From: Streptomyces varsoviensis
GTDB taxonomy: Bacteria > Actinomycetota > Actinomycetes > Streptomycetales > Streptomycetaceae
Assembly (NCBI RefSeq): GCF_000718635.1
Contig: NZ_JOBF01000008.1
Coordinates: 62,001 to 126,000, forward strand
DNA length: 64,000 nucleotides
Reading direction: 5' to 3'
In this document: positions 1 through 8,942 of the stretch, in pieces
How positions within the stretch are numbered: the stretch's first letter is position 1
How the letters are laid out: the number at the start of each line of letters is the position of its first letter
Made by a program: the position numbers and the translations under genes
The notes under the pieces: model-generated
The model's input: only the letters and a program-made list of their open reading frames with translations
Told to the model about the DNA's origin: nothing
Databases searched by the model: none

Positions 1-65
1 TTCGGCGGGCGTACGGGCCCGCTGCGACCGTGACGGACGCGAGTGGGGCGAGCGCGGGGCGCGCC

Positions 66-626
66 CTACTCGGCGGTCTCGGCCTCGGCGGGAGCCGGCG
101 TACCGGCACCGCCCTGCTCGACCTTGCTGCGAAGGGCGTCCGTGGTGCGGACGAACTTCGTGAGCGGGGCCTGGAAGGTCGCCGCGGCCTTGGCCATGGA
201 CGCCTTCATGCCGCCGGCCAGCTTGGCGAGCAGCACCTCGCGGGACTCGAGGTCCGCGAGCTTCTTGAAGTCATCGGCGGACAGCGCCTTACCTTCGAGG
301 ACACCGCCCTTGATGATCAGGTTGGGGTTCTCCTTGGCGAAGTCACGGAGACCCTTCGCCGACGTCACCGGGTCACCGGAGACGAAGGCGACCGCCGTCG
401 GACCGTTGAACAGGTCGTCGAGCGAGGTGATCCCGGCCTCGTTGGCCGCGATCTTGGTCAGCGTGTTCTTCACCACGGCGTACTGGGCGTTCTCACCGAG
501 CGAACGGCGCAGCTCCTTGAGCTGCGCCACGGTGAGACCGCGGTACTCGGTCAGCACGGCGGCGCTGGAGCTGCGGAACTGATCCGTCAGCTCGGCAACC
601 GCGGCAGCCTTGTCGGGCCTCGCCAT
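66..626 (-). CDS. rplJ: 50S ribosomal protein L10
   Basis: L10 forms the base of the ribosomal stalk: it binds 23S rRNA and carries L7/L12 dimers that recruit translation factors. The 186-residue product begins [17 protein letters not shown] and has the family block [16 protein letters not shown] near the N-terminus, then [13 protein letters not shown]. The ATG at 626 is preceded by a strong GGAAGGAGG ribosome binding site; an upstream ATG at 686 lies in the leader and is rejected. The C-terminus ends in an Ala/Glu/Pro tail. rplL is expected just beyond the left edge. Expression is probably autoregulated through the upstream leader and attenuator. The call is secure. Confidence 0.98.
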   Translation of the reverse strand: MARPDKAAAVAELTDQFRSSSAAVLTEYRGLTVAQLKELRRSLGENAQYAVVKNTLTKIAANEAGITSLDDLFNGPTAVAFVSGDPVTSAKGLRDFAKENPNLIIKGGVLEGKALSADDFKKLADLESREVLLAKLAGGMKASMAKAAATFQAPLTKFVRTTDALRSKVEQGGAGTPAPAEAETAE

Positions 627-684
627 GAGCCTCGGCCTCCTTCCGGGTGATTCGGACCGCATAGACGCGAGAAGGGACCTGGGC

Positions 685-719
685 AAAACGAAACGCCCCG
701 GCGCGGGCGCACGGGGCGT
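685..719 (-). terminator. Attenuator hairpin in the rplJ leader
   Basis: On the minus strand an 8-bp stem (ACGCCCCG paired with CGGGGCGT, plus strand 693-700 and 712-719) is followed by a T-rich stretch, GTTTCGTTTT. It sits between the L10-binding leader and the rplJ start, where Bacillus-type L10 operons have a regulated terminator. Its regulatory role is inferred. Confidence 0.7.
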
Positions 720-856
720 GACTCGACCGCACGGACCTCACGGTCACAGCGGGAGTTCGACCTGAACACCTGCGCAGGTCGCCCGCAGCTAGCGGAATCC
801 TTCGGCCACCACACCCCCCTACGGAGGCACAGCGACGACCAGCGGTCTTTGGCTTC
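720..856 (-). promoter_or_regulatory. Ribosomal protein L10 leader (putative)
   Basis: This non-coding leader lies between the predicted rplJ promoter and the attenuator and contains short self-complementary segments such as CCTGCGCAGG. Position and length fit the L10 leader family, in which free L10-L7/L12 binds its own mRNA to repress expression. I judge this from position and partial structure only; a covariance-model search would settle it. Confidence 0.65.
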
Positions 857-862
857 GTCGCA

Positions 863-892
863 AAGGTACGCGAACGGGCGGCCGGCAAGCAA
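863..892 (-). promoter_or_regulatory. Predicted sigma-70-type promoter for rplJ
   Basis: On the minus strand TTGCTT (plus strand 887-892) and TACCTT (863-868) are separated by 18 bp. This would start a leader of about 230 nt before rplJ. It is a sequence match only. Confidence 0.5.
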
Positions 893-956
893 ATCGGCCT
901 GCCTCCGGCCGTCGGCCCGTCTGCTCGCGGCCCGCCCGTACGCGCGTCAGCCGTGC

Positions 957-1859
957 CTACCGCTTCGGCATGAGCTCCGCGAAGTCGACCGTCTCGGAGG
1001 CCGCCGGGGGCGCCACGGAGACCTTGGTGCCGTAGTCGGAGTAGAAGACCGTGGTGTCCGTGGAGAACTTCTTCCCCTGGGCCCGCTCCTGCCGCTTCAC
1101 CAGGAGGTGGTCGCCGTCGACCCACAGGTCGACCGTCTCGGTGTCCATGCCGCTCTGCTGGAGCTGCTTCTGCAGAGCGTCCAGGTCCTTCTTGGAGAGG
1201 GACTTGGACTGCAGGCCCGCGATCTCGGAGACGCTGACCTTTCCGGTGTAGTGGGTCGCCTGCTTGCCGCGGACGTCCTCCTTGCCGACCTCCTTGACCT
1301 TGCCGGAGGCTATGAGGAGATCCACCGAACGGCTCGGGTCGTTGTTCTTCAACTGGTCCTTGAGGAAGGTCCCGGAGGCGCCCGCCTGCGCGGCCATCGC
1401 GTCGTAGCTGTACTTCACCCAGCTCTTGCCCTGCGCCTTGGGGCCGAGCGAGCTGCCCAGGTTCATATACATCGCCTCGGGCAGGTAGCGGGCGCGCATC
1501 GGCTTGCCGGCCGTCGGCGCGGCGTCCGCCGCACCGCCCTTCTGGGTCATGGTCATGTTGGCCCGTATGCCGTCGGACCAGTCCATGTCGCCCTTCATGG
1601 AGACGTGCATCTCGCCCATCGACATCGTGCCGTCGACCTTGGCCGAGCGCTGCTGGCCCGCCTTCTTCGACACGCTCTGGAGCGCCGTGAGCGCGCCCTG
1701 GCCCGCCGCGGAATCCCCGCCGGACGCCCGGTCGCTCGCCTTGGCCCCGTCCTTGGCGTGGTCCTTGGCGCCGTCCTTGGCGTCCCCGCCCCCGCAGGCC
1801 GTGAGCCCCGCCATCAGCACGACACCGGCCGCGGCCGTCGCCAGTCGCGTGATCCTCAT
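957..1859 (-). CDS. LppX/LprAFG-like lipoprotein
   Basis: The 300-residue product has a lipoprotein signal peptide: R2 and R5, a hydrophobic core, then the lipobox LTAC with Cys22 as the lipidation site. A short linker with repeated AKDGAKD-type motifs follows, then a beta-rich domain typical of LppX/LprAFG proteins, which in mycobacteria carry lipids across the envelope. The protein should sit on the outer face of the membrane. The ATG at 1859 follows a GGGGGAG site; an ATG eight codons upstream is less well placed. It lies between rplA and rplJ but is transcriptionally separate, because a hairpin follows rplA. Its ligand is unknown. Confidence 0.85.
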   Translation of the reverse strand: MRITRLATAAAGVVLMAGLTACGGGDAKDGAKDHAKDGAKASDRASGGDSAAGQGALTALQSVSKKAGQQRSAKVDGTMSMGEMHVSMKGDMDWSDGIRANMTMTQKGGAADAAPTAGKPMRARYLPEAMYMNLGSSLGPKAQGKSWVKYSYDAMAAQAGASGTFLKDQLKNNDPSRSVDLLIASGKVKEVGKEDVRGKQATHYTGKVSVSEIAGLQSKSLSKKDLDALQKQLQQSGMDTETVDLWVDGDHLLVKRQERAQGKKFSTDTTVFYSDYGTKVSVAPPAASETVDFAELMPKR

Positions 1860-1921
1860 CGCTCCCCCTTTAATCAGCTTCAAGGTCGGACACGACTGTA
1901 GTGGAGGGCACCGACAACGCC

Positions 1922-1967
1922 ACGAGCCGGTCCCCGCACCTCGGTGGAGGTACGGGGACCGGCTCGT
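1922..1967 (-). terminator. Hairpin terminator after rplA
   Basis: A perfect 15-bp inverted repeat (ACGAGCCGGTCCCCG at 1922-1936, complement at 1953-1967), with further pairing in the loop, lies between rplA and the lipoprotein gene. It ends the rplK-rplA transcript. Confidence 0.85.
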
Positions 1968-2018
1968 TACGTACGTACCGCGATCAGCGTCGCGCTGCCC
2001 GCGGCGGGCGCGTCCGGA

Positions 2019-2741
2019 TCAGACCGCGGCCGGGTCCTCCTCGACGAGGAGGTTGCGGGTGCGGTTGGTGTCCATCGGGATACCGGGGCCCATCGTGGTG
2101 GTCAGGGTCGCCTTCTTGATGTAGCGGCCCTTCGCGGCGGACGGCTTGAGGCGGGTGACCTCTTCGAGCGCCGCGGCGTAGTTCTCGACCAGCTTGGCCT
2201 CGTCGAACGACACCTTGCCGATGATGAAGTGCAGGTTCGAGTGCTTGTCGACGCGGAACTCGATCTTGCCGCCCTTGATGTCCGTGACAGCCTTCGCCAC
2301 GTCCGGGGTGACCGTGCCGGTCTTCGGGTTCGGCATCAGACCACGCGGACCGAGCACGCGGCCGAGGCGGCCGACCTTGCCCATGAGGTCCGGGGTGGCG
2401 ACGACGGCGTCGAAGTCCAGACGGCCCTTCGCGACCTCGTCGATCAGTTCGTCGGAGCCGACGATGTCGGCGCCCGCGGCTTCCGCGGCCGCAGCACGGT
2501 CGCCGGTCGCGAAGACCAGGACCCGGGCGGTCTTGCCGGTGCCGTGCGGAAGGTTCACGGTGCCGCGGACCATCTGGTCGGCCTTGCGCGGGTCGACGCC
2601 CAGACGCATGGCGACCTCGACAGTCGCGTCGAACTTGGTCGCAGAGGTTTCCTTGGCGAGACGGACGGCCTCAAGCGGGGCGTACAGGCGCTCCGAATCG
2701 ACCTTGGCGTCCGCGCCGCGGAGAGTCTTGCTGCGCTTCAC
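2019..2741 (-). CDS. rplA: 50S ribosomal protein L1
   Basis: L1 forms the mobile stalk of the large subunit next to the E site and often represses its own operon by binding the mRNA. The 240-residue protein has the normal length and the L1 signature around [19 protein letters not shown], followed by [17 protein letters not shown] and the C-terminal [16 protein letters not shown]. The GTG start at 2741 is preceded by GAGGAGA. It lies 76 nt downstream of rplK in the same operon and is followed by a strong hairpin. Confidence 0.98.
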   Translation of the reverse strand: MKRSKTLRGADAKVDSERLYAPLEAVRLAKETSATKFDATVEVAMRLGVDPRKADQMVRGTVNLPHGTGKTARVLVFATGDRAAAAEAAGADIVGSDELIDEVAKGRLDFDAVVATPDLMGKVGRLGRVLGPRGLMPNPKTGTVTPDVAKAVTDIKGGKIEFRVDKHSNLHFIIGKVSFDEAKLVENYAAALEEVTRLKPSAAKGRYIKKATLTTTMGPGIPMDTNRTRNLLVEEDPAAV

Positions 2742-2817
2742 TGCTTCTCCTCAGTGCTGAGTGTGGAGTCGTGGTACGGACCAGCGCGTGGTCCTTCCAC
2801 GGGTGCTACGGGGGTGA

Positions 2818-3252
2818 TCAGCCCTCGACCGTGATGCCCATGGAACGGGCGGTGCCGGCGATGATCTTCTCGGCGGCGTCCAGGTCGTTGGCGTTCAGGT
2901 CGGGCATCTTGGTGGTGGCGATGTCGCGGACCTGGTCGCGGGAGATCTTGGCGACCTTGGTCTTGTGCGGCTCGCCGGAGCCCTTCTCCACACCCGCGGC
3001 CTTGAGGATCAGCTTGGCGGCCGGCGGAGTCTTGGTGATGAAGGTGAAGGAGCGGTCCTCGTAGACCGTGATCTCCACCGGCACGACCATGCCACGCTGC
3101 GACTCGGTCGCGGCGTTGTAGGCCTTGCAGAACTCCATGATGTTGACGCCGTGCTGGCCCAGCGCGGGACCGACCGGCGGAGCCGGGTTGGCCGCACCGG
3201 CCGAGATCTGGAGCTTGATCAGCCCCGTGACCTTCTTCTTCTTGGGAGGCAT
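2818..3252 (-). CDS. rplK: 50S ribosomal protein L11
   Basis: L11 binds the GTPase-associated region of 23S rRNA and is the site of action of thiostrepton-type antibiotics. The 144-residue product has the conserved N-terminus with [20 protein letters not shown], then [12 protein letters not shown], and ends in the family motif [20 protein letters not shown]. The ATG at 3252 follows a GGAGAG site. A 191-nt gap to nusG suggests rplK-rplA also has its own promoter or leader. Confidence 0.98.
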
Positions 3253-3443
3253 GCTCTCTCCGGGTCCTAGTGAGAGGTGTTTCGCCCCCGAATCCGGTCA
3301 TCCGGATGGAGGCATACCGCACAACGATAACGGGTATAGCCGTGCGGCAGAAAACCGAGCAGGTCAGACCGGATCCCATCGCCGGGGGAATCCCACGCGA
3401 GAGCCGATCTGACCTGTCCGGAAGCCGGTGATCCCGAAGAGCG

Positions 3444-4337
3444 TCAGTTCTTCTGGATCTGGTCGAAGCTGAGCTCGACCGGGGTCTCGCGGCCGAAGAT
3501 CTCGACGAGGCCCTTGACCTTCTTCGAGTCGGCGTTGATCTCGTTGATGGTGGCCTGGAGCGTCGCGAACGGGCCGTCGGTGACGGTGACCGAGTCGCCC
3601 ACCTCGAAGTCCAGCACCTGGACCTCGACCTTGCGGGACGGCGCGGGCTTGCCCTCGGCCTCGGCGGCCTCGCGGGCGGCCTTCTCCTCGGCCTCCGGGG
3701 CGAGCATCTTGACGATCTCGTCCAGGGTCAGCGGGTACGGGTCGTAGGCGTTGCCGACGAAGCCCGTGACGCCGGGCGTGTTGCGCACGACGCCCCAGGA
3801 CTCGTTCGTCAGGTCCATGCGCACCAGCACGTAGCCGGGGAGCTTGTTCTGGCGGACGGTGCGGCGGTCGCCGTTCTTGATCTGGACGACCTCTTCCTGC
3901 GGCACCTCGGCCTGGAAGATGTAGTCCTCGACGTTGAGCGAGACGGCGCGCTGTTCGAGGTTGGTCTTCACGCGGTTCTCGTAACCGGCGTACGTGTGGA
4001 TGACGTACCACTCGCCGGGCAGGACGCGCAGCTCCTGGCGCAGGGCCTCGATCGGGTCGACGTCTTCTTGGTCGCCCTGCTCCGCGGCGGCCTCCGCGGC
4101 CTCGTCCTCGGCGACCTCGGCGGCGGCAGCGGCGTCGTCCTCCACCTGGAGGGCGGCCTCCTCGGCGGGCTCGCCGGCCGCGGCCTCCTCGGCGTCCAGC
4201 TCGTCGACGCCGTCGGCGTTCTCGACGATCTGCAGCTCGGTGGTGTCGCCGACCTCGTCCGCGACAGCCGGCGCGTCCACGTCGGCCGCTGCCGCCTCGG
4301 CGGGCTCGGCGGCGTCGTTCAGGTTCGGGTCAGACAC
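3444..4337 (-). CDS. nusG: Transcription termination/antitermination protein NusG
   Basis: NusG binds RNA polymerase and couples it to Rho or to the ribosome. The 297-residue protein has an NGN domain from about residue 105 ([20 protein letters not shown]), including [10 protein letters not shown] and [10 protein letters not shown], and a KOW domain at the C-terminus ([19 protein letters not shown]). A roughly 100-residue Glu/Ala-rich acidic extension precedes the NGN domain, and a charged linker rich in Glu/Ala separates NGN from KOW; both are typical of streptomycete NusG. The GTG start at 4337 has AGGAAG upstream. It is 77 nt downstream of secE. Confidence 0.97.
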   Translation of the reverse strand: MSDPNLNDAAEPAEAAAADVDAPAVADEVGDTTELQIVENADGVDELDAEEAAAGEPAEEAALQVEDDAAAAAEVAEDEAAEAAAEQGDQEDVDPIEALRQELRVLPGEWYVIHTYAGYENRVKTNLEQRAVSLNVEDYIFQAEVPQEEVVQIKNGDRRTVRQNKLPGYVLVRMDLTNESWGVVRNTPGVTGFVGNAYDPYPLTLDEIVKMLAPEAEEKAAREAAEAEGKPAPSRKVEVQVLDFEVGDSVTVTDGPFATLQATINEINADSKKVKGLVEIFGRETPVELSFDQIQKN

Positions 4338-4414
4338 TGTGGCTGCTTCTTCCTGGCTTCAAGGGGTGGAACAGGCATCGGGCGGCGCCTCGACTGCCGT
4401 CGCCCGACGCGGGC

Positions 4415-4705
4415 TCAGCCGAAGACGTACTTGACGGCGTTGTTGAACCCATAGTCAATCACGGTCACCAGGCCGATGACGATGACAACGAAGACGATCA
4501 CCACAGAGGTGTACGTCGAGAGCTGGTTCCGGGTGGGCCAGACGACCTTGCGGAGTTCAGCGACGATCTGGCGGTAGAAGAGCGCGAGGCGGCCGAAAGG
4601 GCCCTTCTTCCCGCGCTTGCCGCCGCGACGTGCCTTCTTGGCCGCCACCTCGTCCTCGGGACGACCGCTCTCAGGCGTCGCGGTGGAGCCAAGGGCTTCC
4701 GTCAC
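4415..4705 (-). CDS. secE: Preprotein translocase subunit SecE
   Basis: SecE clamps SecY in the SecYEG protein-export channel. The 96-residue product has a charged N-terminal region (KKARRGGKRGKKG), the conserved amphipathic helix FYRQIVAELRKVVWPTRNQL and one membrane segment (VVIVFVVIVIGLVTVI). The GTG at 4705 is chosen because GAGGA precedes it and homologues begin VTEA or MTDA. A longer frame from 4840 would run into the tRNA-Trp gene and is rejected. secE lies directly downstream of tRNA-Trp and upstream of nusG. Confidence 0.96.
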   Translation of the reverse strand: MTEALGSTATPESGRPEDEVAAKKARRGGKRGKKGPFGRLALFYRQIVAELRKVVWPTRNQLSTYTSVVIVFVVIVIGLVTVIDYGFNNAVKYVFG

Positions 4706-4813
4706 TACGTCCTCACCTGAATCCGGGTCGTGTCCGTGCCGCGCCCGGTTGAGCCGCACGGCGGTGCAATTCACTACGTACGCATGCACGCACCATGGTG
4801 AAGATGCGTGTAG

Positions 4814-4886
4814 CAGGGCCGGAGGGACTTGAACCCCCAACCGCTGGTTTTGGAGACCAGTGCTCTACCAATTGAGCTACGACCCT
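4814..4886 (-). tRNA. tRNA-Trp (CCA anticodon)
   Basis: The 73-nt cloverleaf has a 7-bp acceptor stem (AGGGTCG with CGGCCCT), the D-arm GCTC/GAGC, the anticodon stem CTGGT/ACCAG with loop CTCCAAA (anticodon CCA), and the T-loop TTCAAGT. The 3' CCA is not encoded. It is immediately upstream of secE, as in mycobacteria. Confidence 0.97.
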
Positions 4887-5123
4887 TTGTGGTTCCCCCA
4901 ACGTACCGCATCCGGCCGGACGCACGGAGTGCGCACGGACGGGCCGCCGCCGAGGGGCCAACGACGCCTGAGTGTACGTGCTGGAGGGACCGACGTCGAA
5001 CAGGAACGTGGGAACCGCCCGCCGCGACCCGCCCCGAAACCGCTCCCGGCCCATGATCACGGGGCCCGCGGGCGTTAGAGAACTCACGTGCCGGGGCCGT
5101 TGCGGGTCTGGGACGATGCATTC

Positions 5124-6362
5124 ATGACCGCTGCTACTCCTCCCGCACAGTCCCCCACCGACCGTCGGGTGTCGGCCCGCGTCGGGTCGATCTCCGAGTC
5201 CGCGACGCTCGCCGTCGACGCCAAGGCGAAGGCCCTCAAGGCCGCCGGGCGCCCGGTGATCGGCTTCGGCGCCGGCGAGCCGGACTTCCCCACGCCCGAC
5301 TACATCGTCGAGGCCGCCGTGGAAGCCTGCCGCGACCCGCGGTACCACCGCTACACCCCCGCCGGCGGCCTCCCCGAGCTCAAGGCCGCGATCGCCGCGA
5401 AGACGCTGCGCGACTCCGGCTACGCGGTCGAGGCGTCGCAGGTGCTGGTGACCAACGGCGGGAAGCAGGCCATCTACCAGGCGTTCGCCGCCATCCTCGA
5501 CCCGGGCGACGAGGTCATCGTGCCCGCCCCGTACTGGACCACCTACCCGGAGTCGATCCGGCTCGCGGGCGGCGTCCCCGTGCCGGTCGTCGCCGACGAG
5601 ACGACCGGTTACCGCGTCTCGGTGGAGCAGTTGGAGGCGGCCCGTACGGAGCGCACGAAGGTGCTGCTCTTCGTCTCCCCCTCGAACCCGACCGGCGCGG
5701 TCTACACCCGCGCGCAGGTCGAGGAGGTCGGCCGCTGGGCCGCCGAGCACGGTCTGTGGGTGCTCACCGACGAGATCTACGAGCACCTGGTCTACGGGGA
5801 CGCGGAGTTCTGCTCGCTGCCGGTGGTCGTCCCGGAGCTGGCGGACAAGTGCATCGTGGTCAACGGCGTCGCCAAGACGTACGCCATGACCGGCTGGCGG
5901 GTGGGCTGGGTCGTCGGCCCGCAGGACGTCGTGAAGGCCGCGACCAACCTCCAGTCGCACGCCACCTCCAACGTCTCCAACGTGGCGCAGATGGCCGCGC
6001 TGGCCGCCGTCTCCGGCGACCTGACGGCCGTCGCGAAGATGCGCGAGGCGTTCGACCGCCGCCGCCGCACCATCGTGCGGATGCTCAACGAGATCGATGG
6101 CGTCGAGTGCCCGGAGCCGGAGGGCGCGTTCTACGCGTACCCCTCGGTGAAGGCGCTGCTCGGCAAGGAGATCCGCGGCAAGCGCCCGGCCACCTCGGTG
6201 GAGCTGGCGGCGCTGATCCTGGACGAGGTGGAGGTCGCGGTGGTCCCGGGCGAGGCGTTCGGCACGCCGGGCTACCTGCGGCTGTCGTACGCGCTCGGCG
6301 ACGACGACCTCGTCGAGGGCGTCTCCCGTATCCAGAAGCTCCTGGCGGAGGCCGTGGCCTGA
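5124..6362 (+). CDS. aspC: Pyridoxal-phosphate aspartate aminotransferase
   Basis: This class I/II aminotransferase transfers the amino group between aspartate and 2-oxoglutarate and acts in the cytoplasm. The 412-residue protein has [10 protein letters not shown] near the N-terminus, [21 protein letters not shown], the substrate/PLP motif [10 protein letters not shown] and the Schiff-base lysine Lys251 in [11 protein letters not shown]. The ATG at 5124 starts the conserved region; a candidate 12 codons upstream has no better ribosome site. It is transcribed divergently from tRNA-Trp-secE and ends before a strong hairpin. Preference for aspartate over another amino acid cannot be read from the sequence. 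Confidence 0.93.
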   Translation: MTAATPPAQSPTDRRVSARVGSISESATLAVDAKAKALKAAGRPVIGFGAGEPDFPTPDYIVEAAVEACRDPRYHRYTPAGGLPELKAAIAAKTLRDSGYAVEASQVLVTNGGKQAIYQAFAAILDPGDEVIVPAPYWTTYPESIRLAGGVPVPVVADETTGYRVSVEQLEAARTERTKVLLFVSPSNPTGAVYTRAQVEEVGRWAAEHGLWVLTDEIYEHLVYGDAEFCSLPVVVPELADKCIVVNGVAKTYAMTGWRVGWVVGPQDVVKAATNLQSHATSNVSNVAQMAALAAVSGDLTAVAKMREAFDRRRRTIVRMLNEIDGVECPEPEGAFYAYPSVKALLGKEIRGKRPATSVELAALILDEVEVAVVPGEAFGTPGYLRLSYALGDDDLVEGVSRIQKLLAEAVA

Positions 6363-6383
6363 CGGCCGTACGCGACCGCCCGC

Positions 6384-6416
6384 TACGGGCCCCCGGCCGC
6401 CGGCCGGGGGCCCGTA
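6384..6416 (+). terminator. Hairpin terminator after aspC
   Basis: A perfect 15-bp stem (TACGGGCCCCCGGCC at 6384-6398, complement at 6402-6416) with a 3-nt loop lies just downstream of the aspC stop. Confidence 0.8.
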
Positions 6417-6500
6417 TCCGCTTTCGGGCCGCCGCTCGTTCAGGGTCTTATTCCCGCGAAGCCCCTACCGGCGCGCGGGCGGGTGCGGCAAGATCTCCGA

Positions 6501-7547
6501 ATGGAGAGTGTTCGTACCCCTGGCGAAGCCGCCCGCCGTGATCTGCGCCTGCTGCCCAAAGCCCATCTGCATCTGCACTTCACGGGGTCGATGCGCCCGT
6601 CGACCCTGCTGGAACTGGCCGACAAGTACGGCGTGCACCTGCCCGAGGCGCTGAGCGGCGGCGAGCCGCCGAAGCTGCGGGCCACGGACGAGCGCGGCTG
6701 GTTCCGCTTCCAGCGGCTGTACGACATCGCGCGGTCCTGTCTGCGCTCCCCCGACGACATCCGCCGACTGGTGCGCGAGGCCGCCGAGGAGGACGCGCGC
6801 GACGGCTCCCGGTGGCTGGAGATCCAGGTCGACCCCACCTCGTACGCGCCCCGGCTGGGCGGCCTCATCCCCGCCCTGGAGATCATTCTCGACGCCGCCG
6901 AGTCCGCTTCGCGGGAGACCGGCGTCGGCATCCGCGTCCTGGTCGCCGCCAACCGGATGAAGCACCCGCTGGACGCCCGTACCCTCGCCCGCCTCGCGGT
7001 CCGCTACGCCGACCGCGGCGTCGTCGGCTTCGGCCTCTCCAACGACGAACGCCGCGGCCTCGCCCGCGACTTCGACCGCGCCTTCGCCATCGCCCGCGAC
7101 GGCGGCCTGCTGGCCGCGCCGCACGGCGGCGAGCTGTCGGGGCCCAGCAGCGTCCGCGACTGCCTGGACGACCTGCACGCCGTCCGCGTCGGCCACGGCG
7201 TACGGGCCGCCGAGGACCCCCGCCTGCTGCGCCGGCTCGCCGACCGCGGCGTCACGTGCGAGGTCTGCCCGGCCTCCAACGTCGCCCTGGGCGTCTACGA
7301 GAAGCAGGAGGACGTCCCCCTGCGCACCCTGTACGAGGCCGGCGTCCCCATGGCCCTCGGCGCCGACGACCCCCTCCTCTTCGGCGCCCGCCTGGCGGCC
7401 CAGTACGAACTGGCCCGCGACCACCACGCCTTCACCGACCCCGAACTGGCCGACCTCGCCCGCCAGTCCATCCGCGCCTCAGTAGCCCCCGAACCCCTCC
7501 GCACCGACCTCCTGAACGAAGTCGACGCCTGGCTGGCGAAGCCGTGA
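6501..7547 (+). CDS. add: Adenosine deaminase-family protein
   Basis: The enzyme should hydrolyse adenosine or a related purine to the 6-oxo compound in purine salvage. The 348-residue TIM-barrel protein has the metal-binding HLHLHF motif near residue 22, GFGLSNDERR, the APHGGE motif with the metal histidine and catalytic glutamate, RVGHGV, CPASNVALG and the metal aspartate in GADDPLLF. The ATG at 6501 is preferred because it precedes the conserved region closely; a GTG at 6483 is also possible, and neither has a clear ribosome site. It follows aspC on the same strand beyond a terminator. Substrate could differ, as the family includes AMP- and S-adenosylhomocysteine-type members. Confidence 0.88.
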   Translation: MESVRTPGEAARRDLRLLPKAHLHLHFTGSMRPSTLLELADKYGVHLPEALSGGEPPKLRATDERGWFRFQRLYDIARSCLRSPDDIRRLVREAAEEDARDGSRWLEIQVDPTSYAPRLGGLIPALEIILDAAESASRETGVGIRVLVAANRMKHPLDARTLARLAVRYADRGVVGFGLSNDERRGLARDFDRAFAIARDGGLLAAPHGGELSGPSSVRDCLDDLHAVRVGHGVRAAEDPRLLRRLADRGVTCEVCPASNVALGVYEKQEDVPLRTLYEAGVPMALGADDPLLFGARLAAQYELARDHHAFTDPELADLARQSIRASVAPEPLRTDLLNEVDAWLAKP

Positions 7548-7576
7548 GCCCGTCACCTTCACGCCCAAGCCGCACA

Positions 7577-7762
7577 AATTCAGCCCGTCAGGGGGCACCT
7601 CCCAGCGGTAGCTGGGGGAGATTGAGGACACCCCACCCCAGCCCCAATCAGCCCGTCAGGGGGCACCTCCCAGCGGTAGCTGGGGGAGCTTGATGGCACC
7701 GGAGCCCGACCCAATTCAGCCCGTCCGGCGATTGAGGACCGGGGTCCGGGGCGGAGCCCCGG
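7577..7762. repeat. Streptomyces-type intergenic repeats with hairpins
   Basis: Two near-identical copies (7577-7620 and 7646-7688) share a CTCCCAGC-GGTA-GCTGGGGGAG hairpin and the lead-in CAGCCCGTCAGGGGGCACC. A third partial copy starts at 7713 with CAGCCCGTCCGGCGATTGAG. A 7-bp hairpin CCGGGGC-GGA-GCCCCGG follows at 7746-7762. These motifs recur in Streptomyces intergenic regions, and here they separate the convergent deaminase and murB genes. Confidence 0.8.
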
Positions 7763-7786
7763 CTCAACACCACCCCGGTGGGCCGG

Positions 7787-8842
7787 TCAAAGGCGGACGC
7801 CTACCGTCACCGGCTCGTTCACCAGCGTCACCCCGAACGCCTCCCGCACCCCGTCCCGCACCTCGCGCGCCAGCGCGAGCAGGTCCGCCGTCCGGGCGGC
7901 CCCCCGGTTGGTGAGGGCGAGGGTGTGCTTGGTGGAGATGCGGGCGGGCCCGGTCCCGTACCCCTTGGTGAAGCCGGCCCGGTCGATGAGCCAGGCGGCG
8001 GACGTCTTCACGTGGCCTTCTCCCGCCGGGAAGGCGGGGGCGGCGACGTCGGGGCCGAGCCGGTCGGCGACGCGGGCGAGGAAGGCGGTGTGCTCGGCCT
8101 CGGTGAGGACGGGGTTGGTGAAGAACGAGCCGGCCGACCAGGTGTCGTGGTCGTCGGGGTCGAGGACCATGCCCTTGCCCGCGCGCAGGGCGAGTACGGC
8201 CGTACGGGCGGTGGCGGCGGGCACCCGGTCGCCGGGTTCGACGCCGAGGGCGCGGGCGGTCTCGGCGTACTTGATGGGCGCGGACAGCCCGTCGGTGTCC
8301 TCCAGCTCGAACCGTACGCGCAGCACGACGTAGCGCGTGGGGTCGGCCTTGAAGCGGCTGTGCCGGTAGGCGAAGCCGCACTCGGCGTTGGGCACGGTCA
8401 CGACTTCGCCGGCCCGCCGGTCGTACGCGACGACCTCGGTGATGGTGGCGGAGACGTCCTGGCCGTACGCGCCGACGTTCTGGATCGGGGTGGCGCCGGC
8501 GGAGCCGGGGATGCCGGCCAGGCACTCGATGCCGGCCAGCCCCGCCTCGACGACGTGGGCGACGGCGTCGGACCAGTTCTCGCCGGCGGCCAGCTCCAGG
8601 CGGGTGCCGTCGAGGGTGCGGCCGGCGGTGGCGATGCGCAGGGCGGTGCCCTCGAACCCGTCGTCCGAGATGACCAGGTTGCTGCCGCCGCCGATGATCA
8701 GCAGCGGGGTGCCGGCGGCGTCGGCCTCCCGTACGGCGGCGACGACCTCGTCGTCGGTGACGGCGGTGATCAGGCGGGTCGCGGGGCCGCCGAGCCGGAA
8801 GGTGGTCAGCGGGGCGAGCGGGGCGTCATGGAGTTCCTGCAC
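7787..8842 (-). CDS. murB: UDP-N-acetylenolpyruvoylglucosamine reductase
   Basis: MurB is the FAD- and NADPH-dependent reductase that completes UDP-N-acetylmuramate for peptidoglycan synthesis. The 351-residue protein has TTFRLGGPA at the N-terminus, the FAD-binding motif IIGGGSNLV, GIPGSAGATPIQNVGAYGQ and the catalytic-serine region WSAGSFFTNPV, then SAAWLIDRAGF and the C-terminal TNRGAARTADL. The start is GTG at 8842, with no strong ribosome site seen. It is convergent with the deaminase gene and lies downstream of the efflux gene on the same strand, separated by a hairpin. Confidence 0.96.
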   Translation of the reverse strand: MQELHDAPLAPLTTFRLGGPATRLITAVTDDEVVAAVREADAAGTPLLIIGGGSNLVISDDGFEGTALRIATAGRTLDGTRLELAAGENWSDAVAHVVEAGLAGIECLAGIPGSAGATPIQNVGAYGQDVSATITEVVAYDRRAGEVVTVPNAECGFAYRHSRFKADPTRYVVLRVRFELEDTDGLSAPIKYAETARALGVEPGDRVPAATARTAVLALRAGKGMVLDPDDHDTWSAGSFFTNPVLTEAEHTAFLARVADRLGPDVAAPAFPAGEGHVKTSAAWLIDRAGFTKGYGTGPARISTKHTLALTNRGAARTADLLALAREVRDGVREAFGVTLVNEPVTVGVRL

Positions 8843-8866
8843 GGGCTCAAGAGTACGGGGACGGCA

Positions 8867-8902
8867 CCGCGGGCCCTCGGCGGCGGTCGCCGGGGCCCGC
8901 GG
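8867..8902 (-). terminator. Hairpin between the MFS gene and murB
   Basis: A perfect 10-bp inverted repeat (CCGCGGGCCC at 8867-8876, complement at 8893-8902) lies in the 100-bp gap. Two direct copies of CGGTACGGACGGGG follow at 8903-8940. It probably ends the efflux transcript. Confidence 0.6.
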
Positions 8903-8942
8903 CGGTACGGACGGGGTCCGCGCGGTACGGACGGGGCCGGGT

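Noticed and set aside
3317..3355. CCGCAC-N-GTGCGG inverted repeat before rplK as an operator
   Set aside because: The arms are short (6 bp) and widely spaced, with no matching site elsewhere in the window, so I do not call it.
4415..4840. A longer SecE from ATG 4840
   Set aside because: The extension reads through the tRNA-Trp sequence; homologues and the ribosome site support GTG 4705.
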